DNA of 12,777 nucleotides, from positions 1-12,777 of the forward strand of contig DBWY01000003.1 in NCBI GenBank assembly GCA_002309195.1, in the 5' to 3' direction. The DNA is from Treponema sp. UBA1226 (GTDB taxonomy: Bacteria; Spirochaetota; Spirochaetia; Treponematales; Treponemataceae). The number at the start of each line of letters is the position of its first letter. Position 1 is the first letter of the stretch. The notes beneath the pieces are model-generated. The model saw only the letters and a program-made list of their open reading frames with translations. It was not told where the DNA came from and did not search any database. This document shows, piece by piece, positions 6,821 through 12,432 of the stretch. A program made the translations under genes and the position numbers.

Positions 6821-7599
6821 GGCTTATAATAAATGACATACTCGTCTGTCTGACTGTATTCTTTTCCTTCAAGAACTTTAAAATTATGCTGTCTGCATGT
6901 ACCACCAGACCATTTAAAGTCTTTATCATTTTCTGTTTTACCGTCCAAGATTTCCTGAACGCCATCACGAAGACAAGTTAAAAGTGATATATCATCAAAG
7001 CCAGCTGTATGCCCATGTAAAAGTCTGTCTGCCTTATCTTTAAGAAATAAAATTCTATCCACAGACTTTGCATATTCAGCAAGACTAAGACTATGCTTAA
7101 GCATCATCCATAGATGGTGATTTACAGAATCTCCTGTAAAAAGAATTCTTTCTTCTTTTAGAAGAAGAACTATACCGCCGGCTGTATGTCCCGGAAGATT
7201 ATAAACCTCGAGTGTCTTTCCACCAAGATTTATTACATCACCTTCTTTTATCGGTTTAAATGGCGGCATTTTAATTCCAAACTCTTTACATGCATTTGCA
7301 AACTCAGGCATATTTATAGATTTTTCTGCAAGATCAAAATCATCCGGATTAAGATAAGCCTCTTCAAAATAAACATTGCCGAAAATATGATCACCATGAC
7401 CATGTGTGTTTACAACAACAATCGGTTTATCTGTTATTTCTCTGACAACTTTTTTAACGTCATTATAACCGTTCATTGTATCAATGACACAAACTTTTTC
7501 TGTACCAATAACAATGTAACCGCAGGCCATATGACCTTCATCCATCATATAAACATCAGGTGTAAGCTGTTTGATAAATAATTCTACTTTTTCTTCCAT
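6817..7599 (-). CDS. Metallo-beta-lactamase-fold hydrolase
   Basis: A 260-residue cytoplasmic protein with the full dinuclear metal set of the fold: THGHGDHIFGN (His66, His68, Asp70, His71), LPGHTAGG (His138), FTGDS (Asp157) and LHGHTAG (His197). This is a single-domain hydrolase of the glyoxalase-II-like branch. The substrate cannot be read; lactonase, thioesterase and phosphodiesterase activities all occur in the family. Its 3' end overlaps the convergent AraC remnant. There is no Shine-Dalgarno site before the ATG, and a good -10 box sits 8 bases upstream (see the promoter entry), so the mRNA may be leaderless. No neighbour on the same strand clarifies the role. Confidence 0.88.
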   Translation of the reverse strand: MEEKVELFIKQLTPDVYMMDEGHMACGYIVIGTEKVCVIDTMNGYNDVKKVVREITDKPIVVVNTHGHGDHIFGNVYFEEAYLNPDDFDLAEKSINMPEFANACKEFGIKMPPFKPIKEGDVINLGGKTLEVYNLPGHTAGGIVLLLKEERILFTGDSVNHHLWMMLKHSLSLAEYAKSVDRILFLKDKADRLLHGHTAGFDDISLLTCLRDGVQEILDGKTENDKDFKWSGGTCRQHNFKVLEGKEYSQTDEYVIYYKP

Positions 7600-7607
7600 A
7601 CTGAATG

Positions 7608-7635
7608 ATTATAACACATTCATTTTGTTTTACAA
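7608..7635 (-). promoter_or_regulatory. Promoter of the hydrolase gene, probably leaderless
   Basis: Minus strand: -35 TTGTAA (7630-7635), a 16-base spacer, and a perfect -10 TATAAT (7608-7613). The last base of the -10 is 8 bases from the ATG, so transcription would begin at or next to the start codon. No purine-rich ribosome site is present, unlike most genes in the window. Confidence 0.6.
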
Positions 7636-7660
7636 TAAAAATACTTATTTATAAAATAAA

Positions 7661-8035
7661 TTATTTTTGCAGGGAAATATCAATAACAGTATATCCGATA
7701 TCATTGACAGTTTTAGAAAGCTGTGATTCATCACAATTCTTTTTTGCACGCACAGTTACATTTTTCTTTTCAAGATTTACAACTGCCCATAAACCTTCTT
7801 TTGAATTAAATGCATTTTCTACACGACGGGCACAGTTGGAACATATCATGCCATCTACAGTAAGAACATAAACATAAGGATAATGTGATTTATTTTTATC
7901 ACGAACCTTTATTTTTGACGGAGGTGCATCATGAGTTCCGCAGCATGCTGAACCATATTTAATTCTTTTTTTTATGCTTCCAAGTGCTGCAACACAAATT
8001 ACAATCAAAAATATAAATACAACTGCTGTTCCCAT
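7661..8035 (-). CDS. Membrane-anchored heavy-metal-associated (HMA) protein
   Basis: A 124-residue protein with GGAGG before the ATG. Residues 1-20 form one membrane helix (MGTAVVFIFLIVICVAALGS), followed by a basic stretch and a Cys pair (31-32). This start resembles the FeoB-associated Cys-rich membrane proteins. From about residue 52 there is a ferredoxin-like HMA domain with the metal site GMICSNC (Cys65, Cys68), followed by ARRVENAFN and ending GYTVIDI. It would hold a soft metal ion on the cytoplasmic membrane and pass it to a transporter; the P-type ATPase of the same operon is the natural partner. It is the last gene of the 10891-7661 operon. HMA domains mostly carry Cu(I) or Zn(II), so the metal remains open. 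HMA assignment firm; the relation of the N-terminus to FeoB-associated proteins is inferred. Confidence 0.86.
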   Translation of the reverse strand: MGTAVVFIFLIVICVAALGSIKKRIKYGSACCGTHDAPPSKIKVRDKNKSHYPYVYVLTVDGMICSNCARRVENAFNSKEGLWAVVNLEKKNVTVRAKKNCDESQLSKTVNDIGYTVIDISLQK

Positions 8036-8066
8036 AAATAACCTCCAATAGAAATATTTTATAAAA

Positions 8067-8198
8067 TTATTTTATAACTTCCCACATAATACCCATATTT
8101 TTAAATCCGCCTTCCGGCATACATGATGAGCAGGCCTTTGTTCCACAACTGTCTTTGTGCGAACACGCAGAACATGAACTGCACGGTTTTGACCCTTT
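8067..8198 (-). pseudogene. Cys-rich mini-ORF without a start codon
   Basis: Forty-three open codons encode six cysteines in the pattern C-x2-C-x2-C-x5-C-x4-C-x2-C (beginning KGSKPCSSCSACSHKDSCGT), then the tail MPEGGFKNMGIMWEVIK. The pattern looks like a small metal-binding protein and fits the operon. A strong ribosome site, AGAGGAG (8206-8212), is placed exactly to serve a start around 8196-8201, but in frame that position reads TAA-AAA and no ATG, GTG or TTG precedes the cysteines. Either the start was lost through a change in the A-rich run, the assembly has an indel there, or an unusual start is used. The only in-frame ATGs give 17 residues or fewer. I list it as a probable broken gene. 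Confidence 0.5.
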
Positions 8199-8248
8199 TT
8201 ATAAACTCCTCTTTAACCAGAATCATTTCCGGATTTCTACTGTTTTTT

Positions 8249-8554
8249 TTAAATTTTTTCTGCCATATCTTTTATTCTTTTTATTCCTTCAAGTACTTCA
8301 TCTTTTTTTGAAGGAGTGTAAAACCTTATCTTTGGTTCAATCTTTAAAAGCAGAGGAAGAAAAGGTTTTAATTTTTCTTCTTTAATTTTATCTGCAGGAT
8401 ATACTGCAAGAATACCTGCTGTTGATTCTTTATACGTAATTTCAGCTTCAGGACATATAAGGCTCAAAACTTCAAGAACAGCATTTCGTATATCAACATC
8501 ACGCAAAACCGGATCTCTAAATCTTAATCTTCCGGGAAAATAATTGTACTGCAT
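8249..8554 (-). CDS. Small HMA-like domain protein
   Basis: A 101-residue protein starting 12 bases after the P-type ATPase stop. Its N-terminus, YFPGRLRFRDPVL, closely parallels that of the ATPase itself (SLPGRIRIRYDK). The spacing of predicted strands and helices fits a degenerate HMA (HMA_2-like) fold. The CxxC metal site is absent; the only Cys is at 34. It may therefore be a regulatory or docking copy of the ATPase's N-terminal domain rather than a metal carrier. No signal peptide is present and it is probably cytoplasmic. Function is inferred from operon position and domain likeness. Confidence 0.7.
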   Translation of the reverse strand: MQYNYFPGRLRFRDPVLRDVDIRNAVLEVLSLICPEAEITYKESTAGILAVYPADKIKEEKLKPFLPLLLKIEPKIRFYTPSKKDEVLEGIKRIKDMAEKI

Positions 8555-8566
8555 GCTAAAGCAACC

Positions 8567-10684
8567 TCACACTTCATCCGGTAAAAGCAGCGGTTTTGCA
8601 GCATTTACGCTGAACGCAACGGTCGAAGCATTATGCAGAATTGCCGCAACAGAAGGTGAAATTATTCCAAAAAGACCAAGAAGCATAAATGTCGTATTTA
8701 CTGCAACGATGCCACGGTTATTAGAATCAATTTTCTTCATGAGTCTTGTTCCGAGCACACGTGTTTTATAAAGTCCTTCAAGACCATTATCACACGAAAG
8801 AATTATGTCTGCAGTTTCGCCTGTAATATCTGCGCAGTTTCCCATTGCAATTCCTGTATCTGCACAGGAAAGAGCAGGAGCATCGTTAATTCCGTCACCA
8901 ATCATAATTACTTTATGACCTTTCTTTTTCTGTTCTTCGATGTATTTAAACTTGTCTTCAGGAAGGGCTCTTGAAATGTAATGATCTATTTTCGTAACCT
9001 TTGCCGCATTTTTTGCAGCCCCTTCATCGTCTCCTGTAATCATTACGCAGTTTTTAACTCCGCTTTGATGAAGTTTTTTTATAACTCTGGCAGCGTCTTT
9101 TCTTACAGGATCGTTAAATGCGAAAATACCGATAAGCTTCTTTTCTTCCGCGAGATACAAAAGAGACTCGCCGTTTTGTATTGCTTCATGCTGAATTTGA
9201 TCAAGACCGTCAGGTATTTCTATTTTTTCATCATCAAAAATAAAATGACGGCTTCCTATTACAAGTTTTTTACCGTTTAATTTTGTCGCAATTCCATGAG
9301 CAACGATGTATTCAACCTTTGCATGTTCTTCTGGATGCAGAATTTCACGTTCTGTTGCAGTCTTTACAATTGCATTTGCAACAGGATGCGCAAAATGCTC
9401 TTCAAGACAGGCTGCAATTGCAAGAACTTCATCTTCTGTCCGCCCGTCAAATGCGATGAGTCTTGAAACTTCCGGAGTTGCTGCAGTTAAAGTACCTGTC
9501 TTGTCAAATACAACAGTATCTGCAGCCGAGACTTCTTCAAGAAACTTCCCGCCCTTTACTATAATTCCATTTTCTGCAGCTTCTTTCATTGCACTTAAAA
9601 CTGCAATTGGAGAAGCAAGTTTCATAGCACACGAGTAGTCAACCATGAGCGTTGCCATCACCTTTGCGACATTTCCCGTAAAAAGAAAAACACCAAGTGA
9701 AAGCAAAAAATTATATTTAACAAGCGAATCAGCAAGATATTCTGAGCGCACCTGCGATGAAACCTTTAACCCTTGAGAATTATCTATCATTGCCATAATA
9801 TTCTGAACTTTAGTCTGACTTCCGGCAGCGCGAACTTCTATAAACAGTTCTCCTTCCTGCATTACAGTTCCCGCAAAAACAGAGCTGCCAGAAGTTTTTT
9901 CAACAGCAAGAGGCTCTCCAGTGATGGTCGCCTGATTAACAAGGCCCTCGCCACTCAAAACTGTTCCGTCAACAGGAATAACGCTGCCTGTTCTTACTAC
10001 AACCGTATCACCTTTTTTTAGTACAGAAATCGGGACTGTTTTTTCTATGACTTTTCCGTCTTCTTCCTTCTTTACAAGCTGAACATGATCATTCTGTGAT
10101 AAAAGACGGTTTGCAAGATCAGAATATGATTTCTTTTTTGTAAACTCTTCAATCGTATCACCGATATTCAAAAGAAAATTTATATTTGCCGCAGTTTTTA
10201 TATCACGTGTAATCAATGCCATGGAAATTGCAGCTGCATCAAGAACTTCTGATTTAAAAACTTTTCCTTTTGAAATCTGTTCAATTCCCTTTAAAATACG
10301 AGGTCCCAGAGAAATAACCCTGATTAATATTCTAAGAGGAAGTGGTAATATTCTTTTTACATAATGCATGACAGTCATAAGTCCAAGATCAAACAAAAGT
10401 CTTTCCTGTTCGTCAGGTTCTTCAACTGCCTCAAGCATTTCCTGATTTTTTAAATATTTATCCGAAAGTGCAATAAAGTATGCTTTAATGTACTTTTCAG
10501 AAAGTTTTTTTACATCATAATAAATAAGGAAGGAGCCTGTTGTATAGTTAACACTTACATCAGACATCCCCTCCTGAACAGAAAGCAGACTGTATGCCAG
10601 AGCAGCCTGTCGCCTTGATATTCTTGATTTGTCATAGCGAATACGTATTCGCCCTGGCAGAGAATGCTTTACAGTAAAGTTCAT
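8567..10684 (-). CDS. P1B-type heavy-metal-translocating ATPase
   Basis: A 705-residue ATPase. In order: an HMA_2-like N-terminal domain without CxxC (1-75), membrane segments, the actuator domain with TITGEP (253-258), the ion-path helix with Ser-Cys-Ala (351-353) and ASP (357-359), the phosphorylation site DKTGT with Asp394, the P1B His-Pro motif (433-434), the hinge GDGIND (597-602), and two terminal helices ending HNASTVAFSVNAAKPLLL. The usual CPC of copper and zinc pumps is replaced by SCA, so this is a divergent subgroup; the metal cannot be set by motif. It starts directly after the stop of the small gene before it (TAAATG), so translation is coupled. The same pairing of a small membrane protein with a P1B pump is known for PacL1-CtpC of Mycobacterium tuberculosis. 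DtxR-like boxes upstream point to Fe or Mn. Confidence 0.93.
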   Translation of the reverse strand: MNFTVKHSLPGRIRIRYDKSRISRRQAALAYSLLSVQEGMSDVSVNYTTGSFLIYYDVKKLSEKYIKAYFIALSDKYLKNQEMLEAVEEPDEQERLLFDLGLMTVMHYVKRILPLPLRILIRVISLGPRILKGIEQISKGKVFKSEVLDAAAISMALITRDIKTAANINFLLNIGDTIEEFTKKKSYSDLANRLLSQNDHVQLVKKEEDGKVIEKTVPISVLKKGDTVVVRTGSVIPVDGTVLSGEGLVNQATITGEPLAVEKTSGSSVFAGTVMQEGELFIEVRAAGSQTKVQNIMAMIDNSQGLKVSSQVRSEYLADSLVKYNFLLSLGVFLFTGNVAKVMATLMVDYSCAMKLASPIAVLSAMKEAAENGIIVKGGKFLEEVSAADTVVFDKTGTLTAATPEVSRLIAFDGRTEDEVLAIAACLEEHFAHPVANAIVKTATEREILHPEEHAKVEYIVAHGIATKLNGKKLVIGSRHFIFDDEKIEIPDGLDQIQHEAIQNGESLLYLAEEKKLIGIFAFNDPVRKDAARVIKKLHQSGVKNCVMITGDDEGAAKNAAKVTKIDHYISRALPEDKFKYIEEQKKKGHKVIMIGDGINDAPALSCADTGIAMGNCADITGETADIILSCDNGLEGLYKTRVLGTRLMKKIDSNNRGIVAVNTTFMLLGLFGIISPSVAAILHNASTVAFSVNAAKPLLLPDEV

Positions 10685-10891
10685 TTATGCCTTCTTTGCA
10701 TCCTGTTCTGCTTTAACGTCTTCTGCATCTTCTTTTAAGGTCTCAAAATATTCTTTTGCATCATCTTTAAGCTGAAGACCGCCTGCAACAACCTTTGCAC
10801 AACCCTTTCTAAAAGTGTCTGTTTTAATAAAAGCTGCTGCAGCAATTCCTGCTGCCACACCCCAAAGAAATTTTTTTGTACCTTCTGTCAT
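10685..10891 (-). CDS. PacL/DUF6110-like small membrane protein
   Basis: A 68-residue protein with GGAGG before the ATG. Residues 6-24 form a glycine/alanine-rich membrane segment (KFLWGVAAGIAAAAFIKT), followed by a short amphipathic stretch and a highly charged C-terminal helix (DDAKEYFETLKEDAEDVKAEQ). It is the first gene of the P-type ATPase operon and its stop touches the ATPase start. Family knowledge: such proteins (DUF1490/PacL in mycobacteria, DUF6110 in Firmicutes) sit beside P1B ATPases and help them work in the membrane. The His/Asp metal-binding tail reported for PacL1 is not seen here, only acidic residues. Family assignment is moderate; the partnership with the ATPase is strongly suggested by position. 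Confidence 0.72.
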   Translation of the reverse strand: MTEGTKKFLWGVAAGIAAAAFIKTDTFRKGCAKVVAGGLQLKDDAKEYFETLKEDAEDVKAEQDAKKA

Positions 10892-10908
10892 ACAATCCTC
10901 CAGATTGC

Positions 10909-10974
10909 AATTAGTATTGCCTAACTGTTATCTATGACTAACTTACCACAAAATAAAGTTATATGCAACTAACT
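10909..10974. promoter_or_regulatory. Three DtxR-like boxes before the P-type ATPase operon
   Basis: Plus-strand readings: AATTAGT-ATTG-CCTAACT (10909-10926), TGTTATC-TATG-ACTAACT (10926-10943) and AGTTATA-TGCA-ACTAACT (10957-10974). Each keeps a 4-base spacer and one strong half-site. The first and third match the symmetrical consensus at 12 of 14 arm bases; the middle one is weaker. The centres are 17 and 31 bases apart. No convincing -35/-10 pair could be fixed between them. Multiple boxes suggest cooperative binding or wrapping by the DtxR-type regulator. Confidence 0.6.
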
Positions 10975-10990
10975 TTTGCAGTTTTTTTAC

Positions 10991-11026
10991 AAAAAAAAGA
11001 CACCTGACTGGCTGGATCAGGTGTCT
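10991..11026 (-). terminator. Rho-independent terminator of the candidate small RNA
   Basis: Minus strand: a perfect 10-bp stem AGACACCTGA/TCAGGTGTCT (10998-11026) with a 9-base loop, followed by seven more T after the stem (10997-10991). On the plus strand no T tract follows, so it works in one direction. It separates the upstream transcript from the P-type ATPase operon promoter region. Confidence 0.85.
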
Positions 11027-11115
11027 AAAGGTTTACATATAACGCTATAAGAGACTATAAACGCTAAAATCTTCATCACAGGAGTAGAAGATTATTGTTA
11101 GCCTTAACTAACTTT
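10991..11115 (-). ncRNA. Candidate DtxR-controlled small RNA, about 120 nt
   Basis: A minus-strand promoter (-35/-10 at 11150-11122) predicts a start near 11115, and a strong terminator ends the transcript near 10991. No good coding frame with a ribosome site lies inside. The RNA has a first hairpin with arms AAUCUUC/GAAGAUU (11068-11093), whose 12-base loop reads UACUCCUGUGAU. The loop exposes CUCC, complementary to Shine-Dalgarno GGAG. A central single-stranded A/U-rich region and the terminator hairpin follow. Two DtxR-like boxes lie at the promoter. This layout (metal-regulated promoter, CU-rich loop, terminator) is that of iron-sparing small RNAs such as RyhB and FsrA, although no sequence likeness is claimed. 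The alternative is a short attenuated leader of the P-type ATPase operon or a tail of the dtxR mRNA. Confidence 0.5.
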
Positions 11116-11159
11116 AATTAAATACTACACTAATTTTTAAAGTTAGTCAATACTAACTT
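11097..11159 (-). promoter_or_regulatory. Promoter of the candidate small RNA with two DtxR-like boxes
   Basis: Minus strand: -35 TTGACT (11145-11150), a 17-base spacer, and -10 TAGTAT (11122-11127). The -35 lies inside a perfect inverted repeat, AAGTTAGT-CAAT-ACTAACTT (11140-11159), which also overlaps the stop codon of the DtxR gene. A second box, GTTAGC-CTTA-ACTAAC (11097-11112), covers the predicted start region. Box centres are 45 bases apart. Binding at either would block transcription, so repression by metal-loaded DtxR-type protein is the expected mode. Confidence 0.68.
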
Positions 11160-11520
11160 ACTTTTTTTTAACAATTTTTTTGATTGCTTTAAAAGATTCC
11201 GGGCTTATATCATGTTCAATTTTACATGCATCTGCCGCTGCGATTGCAGGCTTAACACCGATCTGCTCAAAAAATTCTGTAAGAATTGTATGGCGTTCAT
11301 AAATTGTTTTAGCAATTTCTTCGCCTTTGGCAAGGAGTTTTATCGACTGGTCATCTCCTATCGAAATATACTTTTCCTGCTCAAGATTATGAAGTGCAAT
11401 GCTTACCGATGGGCGGGAAAACTTCATTTCCTTTGCTATATCGATTGCCCGCACATTTCCTTTCTTTGAAAGAACAAGAATTGTTTCGAGATACATTTCT
11501 GCGGATTCTTTGATTACCAT
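11158..11520 (-). CDS. DtxR-family metalloregulator, iron-type ligands
   Basis: A 120-residue protein, short as in MntR/TroR, with no C-terminal SH3-like domain. The winged helix covers residues 1-72 (SAEMYLETILVL, then IAKEMKFSRPSVSIALHNLEQE with the recognition helix). The dimer and metal region follows (ERHTILTEFFEQIGV, then ADACKIEHDIS). Aligned with known members, the primary site has Met9, Cys99, Glu102 and His103, the Met/Cys set of the iron regulators DtxR and IdeR rather than the Asp/Glu set of MntR. The ancillary-site ligands of DtxR look lost (Thr81, Ala95). AGGGG precedes the ATG. It lies between the feo genes and the P-type ATPase operon and is the likely reader of the GTTAGT-N4-ACTAAC boxes. 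Its own promoter has no box. Confidence 0.87.
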   Translation of the reverse strand: MVIKESAEMYLETILVLSKKGNVRAIDIAKEMKFSRPSVSIALHNLEQEKYISIGDDQSIKLLAKGEEIAKTIYERHTILTEFFEQIGVKPAIAAADACKIEHDISPESFKAIKKIVKKK

Positions 11521-11538
11521 TTTTTACCCCTTTTTTTT

Positions 11539-11567
11539 ATTATATTGAATGAATTTACTTATAACAA
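11539..11567 (-). promoter_or_regulatory. Promoter of the DtxR-family gene
   Basis: Minus strand: -35 TTGTTA (11562-11567), a 17-base spacer, and a perfect -10 TATAAT (11539-11544). It is the strongest consensus promoter in the window. A short palindrome GGTAT-A-ATACC (11569-11579) lies just upstream. No GTTAGT-type box is present, so constitutive expression of the regulator is likely. Confidence 0.72.
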
Positions 11568-11579
11568 GGGTATAATACC

Positions 11580-11623
11580 AAAAAAACGCAGCGTCCGCCT
11601 CAGGAGGAGTGGCAGACACTGCG
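11580..11623 (-). terminator. Strong terminator after the feoB/HD-GYP transcript
   Basis: Minus strand: a 13-bp stem (11611-11623 with 11587-11599) that is fully paired if two G-U pairs are counted, followed by seven T (11586-11580). The 11-base loop reads ACTCCTCCTGA, complementary to a Shine-Dalgarno AGGAGGAG. It closes the feo operon just before the promoter of the DtxR-family gene. The wobble pairs favour minus-strand function. Confidence 0.9.
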
Positions 11624-11650
11624 CTAAAGATTTTTATATTTATCATAGAA

Positions 11651-12244
11651 TTATCGCTTATACTGCGCTGCTTCCATAAGTTCGTCCCAGTATTTTACTG
11701 CAATATCTACAATATCCGGGTCATACCTTGTGCCAGAACACTTTTTTATTTCTTCAAAGCATTCTTTTTCAGAAAAGGCACTTCGATAACTTCTGGTCGT
11801 CATCATTGCATCAATTGAGTCACATACTGCGATTATCCTTGAACCTACAGGAATTGAGTAACCTGAAGTCCCGTCCGGATAGCCCAGACCGTCAAATCGC
11901 TCATGATGATGCAGGACGATTTCTGCAAGAGGCTCAAAGGCAGATGCCTTTCTCAAAATTCTTGCACCGATTGCAGGATGCTGTTTTATTACAGAAAATT
12001 TCTCATCTGTAAGTTTTCCTGATTTTCTTAAAATTGAATCTGGTATACCGATTTTCCCGATATCGTGTAGGTGTGCAGAAAAGTGAAAAAGTCTTGTTTC
12101 ATCTTCAGAAAAACCCATCCTGTGCGAAATGGCGAGTACCATATCACTTACCCGCCTTGAATGGCCTTCTGTATAATAGTCACGTTCTTCGAGTGCAGTT
12201 GTTATGCATTCAATCATTTCATGAAATTCAACTACCCCAAACAT
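11651..12244 (-). CDS. Stand-alone HD-GYP domain phosphodiesterase
   Basis: A 197-residue protein made only of an HD-GYP domain. The metal and catalytic residues are complete: His28 (EGHSRRV), the His60-Asp61 pair in HLHDIGKIGIPD, His89 (KQHPAIGA), HHHERFDGLGYPDG (His112/113, Gly-Tyr-Pro 121-123) and Asp142 (VCDSIDAMMTTRSYR). Family knowledge: HD-GYP enzymes hydrolyse cyclic di-GMP at a di- or tri-iron centre. No receiver, PAS or membrane segment precedes the domain, so regulation would be by expression or metal supply. The start at ATG 12242-12244 has a GGAG 13 bases upstream, longer than ideal. It follows the FeoB-associated gene by 18 bases and is co-transcribed with it. Activity on c-di-GMP is expected but not shown. 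Confidence 0.9.
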   Translation of the reverse strand: MFGVVEFHEMIECITTALEERDYYTEGHSRRVSDMVLAISHRMGFSEDETRLFHFSAHLHDIGKIGIPDSILRKSGKLTDEKFSVIKQHPAIGARILRKASAFEPLAEIVLHHHERFDGLGYPDGTSGYSIPVGSRIIAVCDSIDAMMTTRSYRSAFSEKECFEEIKKCSGTRYDPDIVDIAVKYWDELMEAAQYKR

Positions 12245-12262
12245 TTATTAAAGGCCACTCCT

Positions 12263-12418
12263 TTACTTTAATTTTTCACACCCACCATGCTTACTGCACA
12301 TTCCGCACGAAGGACAGCCGGCACAACTTTTTCCTTTTTTCTTATCGCGAATCATTTTTACAATAATTGCACAAACGACTGCTAAAAGAATTAAACTTAC
12401 AAAAATTGTACCAGCCAT
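12263..12418 (-). CDS. FeoB-associated Cys-rich membrane protein
   Basis: A 51-residue protein with GGAGG before the ATG (12416-12418). One N-terminal membrane helix (AGTIFVSLILLAVVCAIIV) is followed by a basic stretch and the Cys cluster GKSCAGCPSCGMCSKHGGC, with five cysteines. This is the layout of the FeoB-associated Cys-rich family, commonly encoded right after FeoB and thought to aid ferrous iron handling like FeoC in other bacteria. It begins 14 bases after the feoB stop, in the same operon. The identification is good because family, size and position all agree. Confidence 0.85.
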   Translation of the reverse strand: MAGTIFVSLILLAVVCAIIVKMIRDKKKGKSCAGCPSCGMCSKHGGCEKLK

Positions 12419-12432
12419 ATTTCCCTCCGGCT

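Noticed and set aside
8123..8385. Plus-strand frames opposite the Cys-rich ORF and the HMA-like gene
   Set aside because: Low-complexity Phe/Leu composition, overlapping each other in different frames, antisense to better supported genes.
9306..9638. Plus-strand open frame of 110 codons opposite the P-type ATPase
   Set aside because: It is the shadow of a strongly supported gene, Ser/Ala/Thr-rich as expected for an antisense frame, with no ribosome site.
11000..11074. An 18-codon reading frame (MKILAFIVSYSV...) inside the candidate small RNA, minus strand
   Set aside because: It has no ribosome binding site, ends inside the terminator stem, and resembles no known peptide; the base pairing of the region explains the sequence better.
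10892..11157. A metal riboswitch before the P-type ATPase operon
   Set aside because: I could not recognise any known metal riboswitch fold; the terminator is separated from the gene by its own box-containing region, which fits an independent small transcript better.
11569..11579. Short palindrome GGTATAATACC as an operator of the DtxR-family gene
   Set aside because: Only 5-base arms in AT-rich DNA and no second copy in the window; mentioned with the promoter but not claimed as a site.
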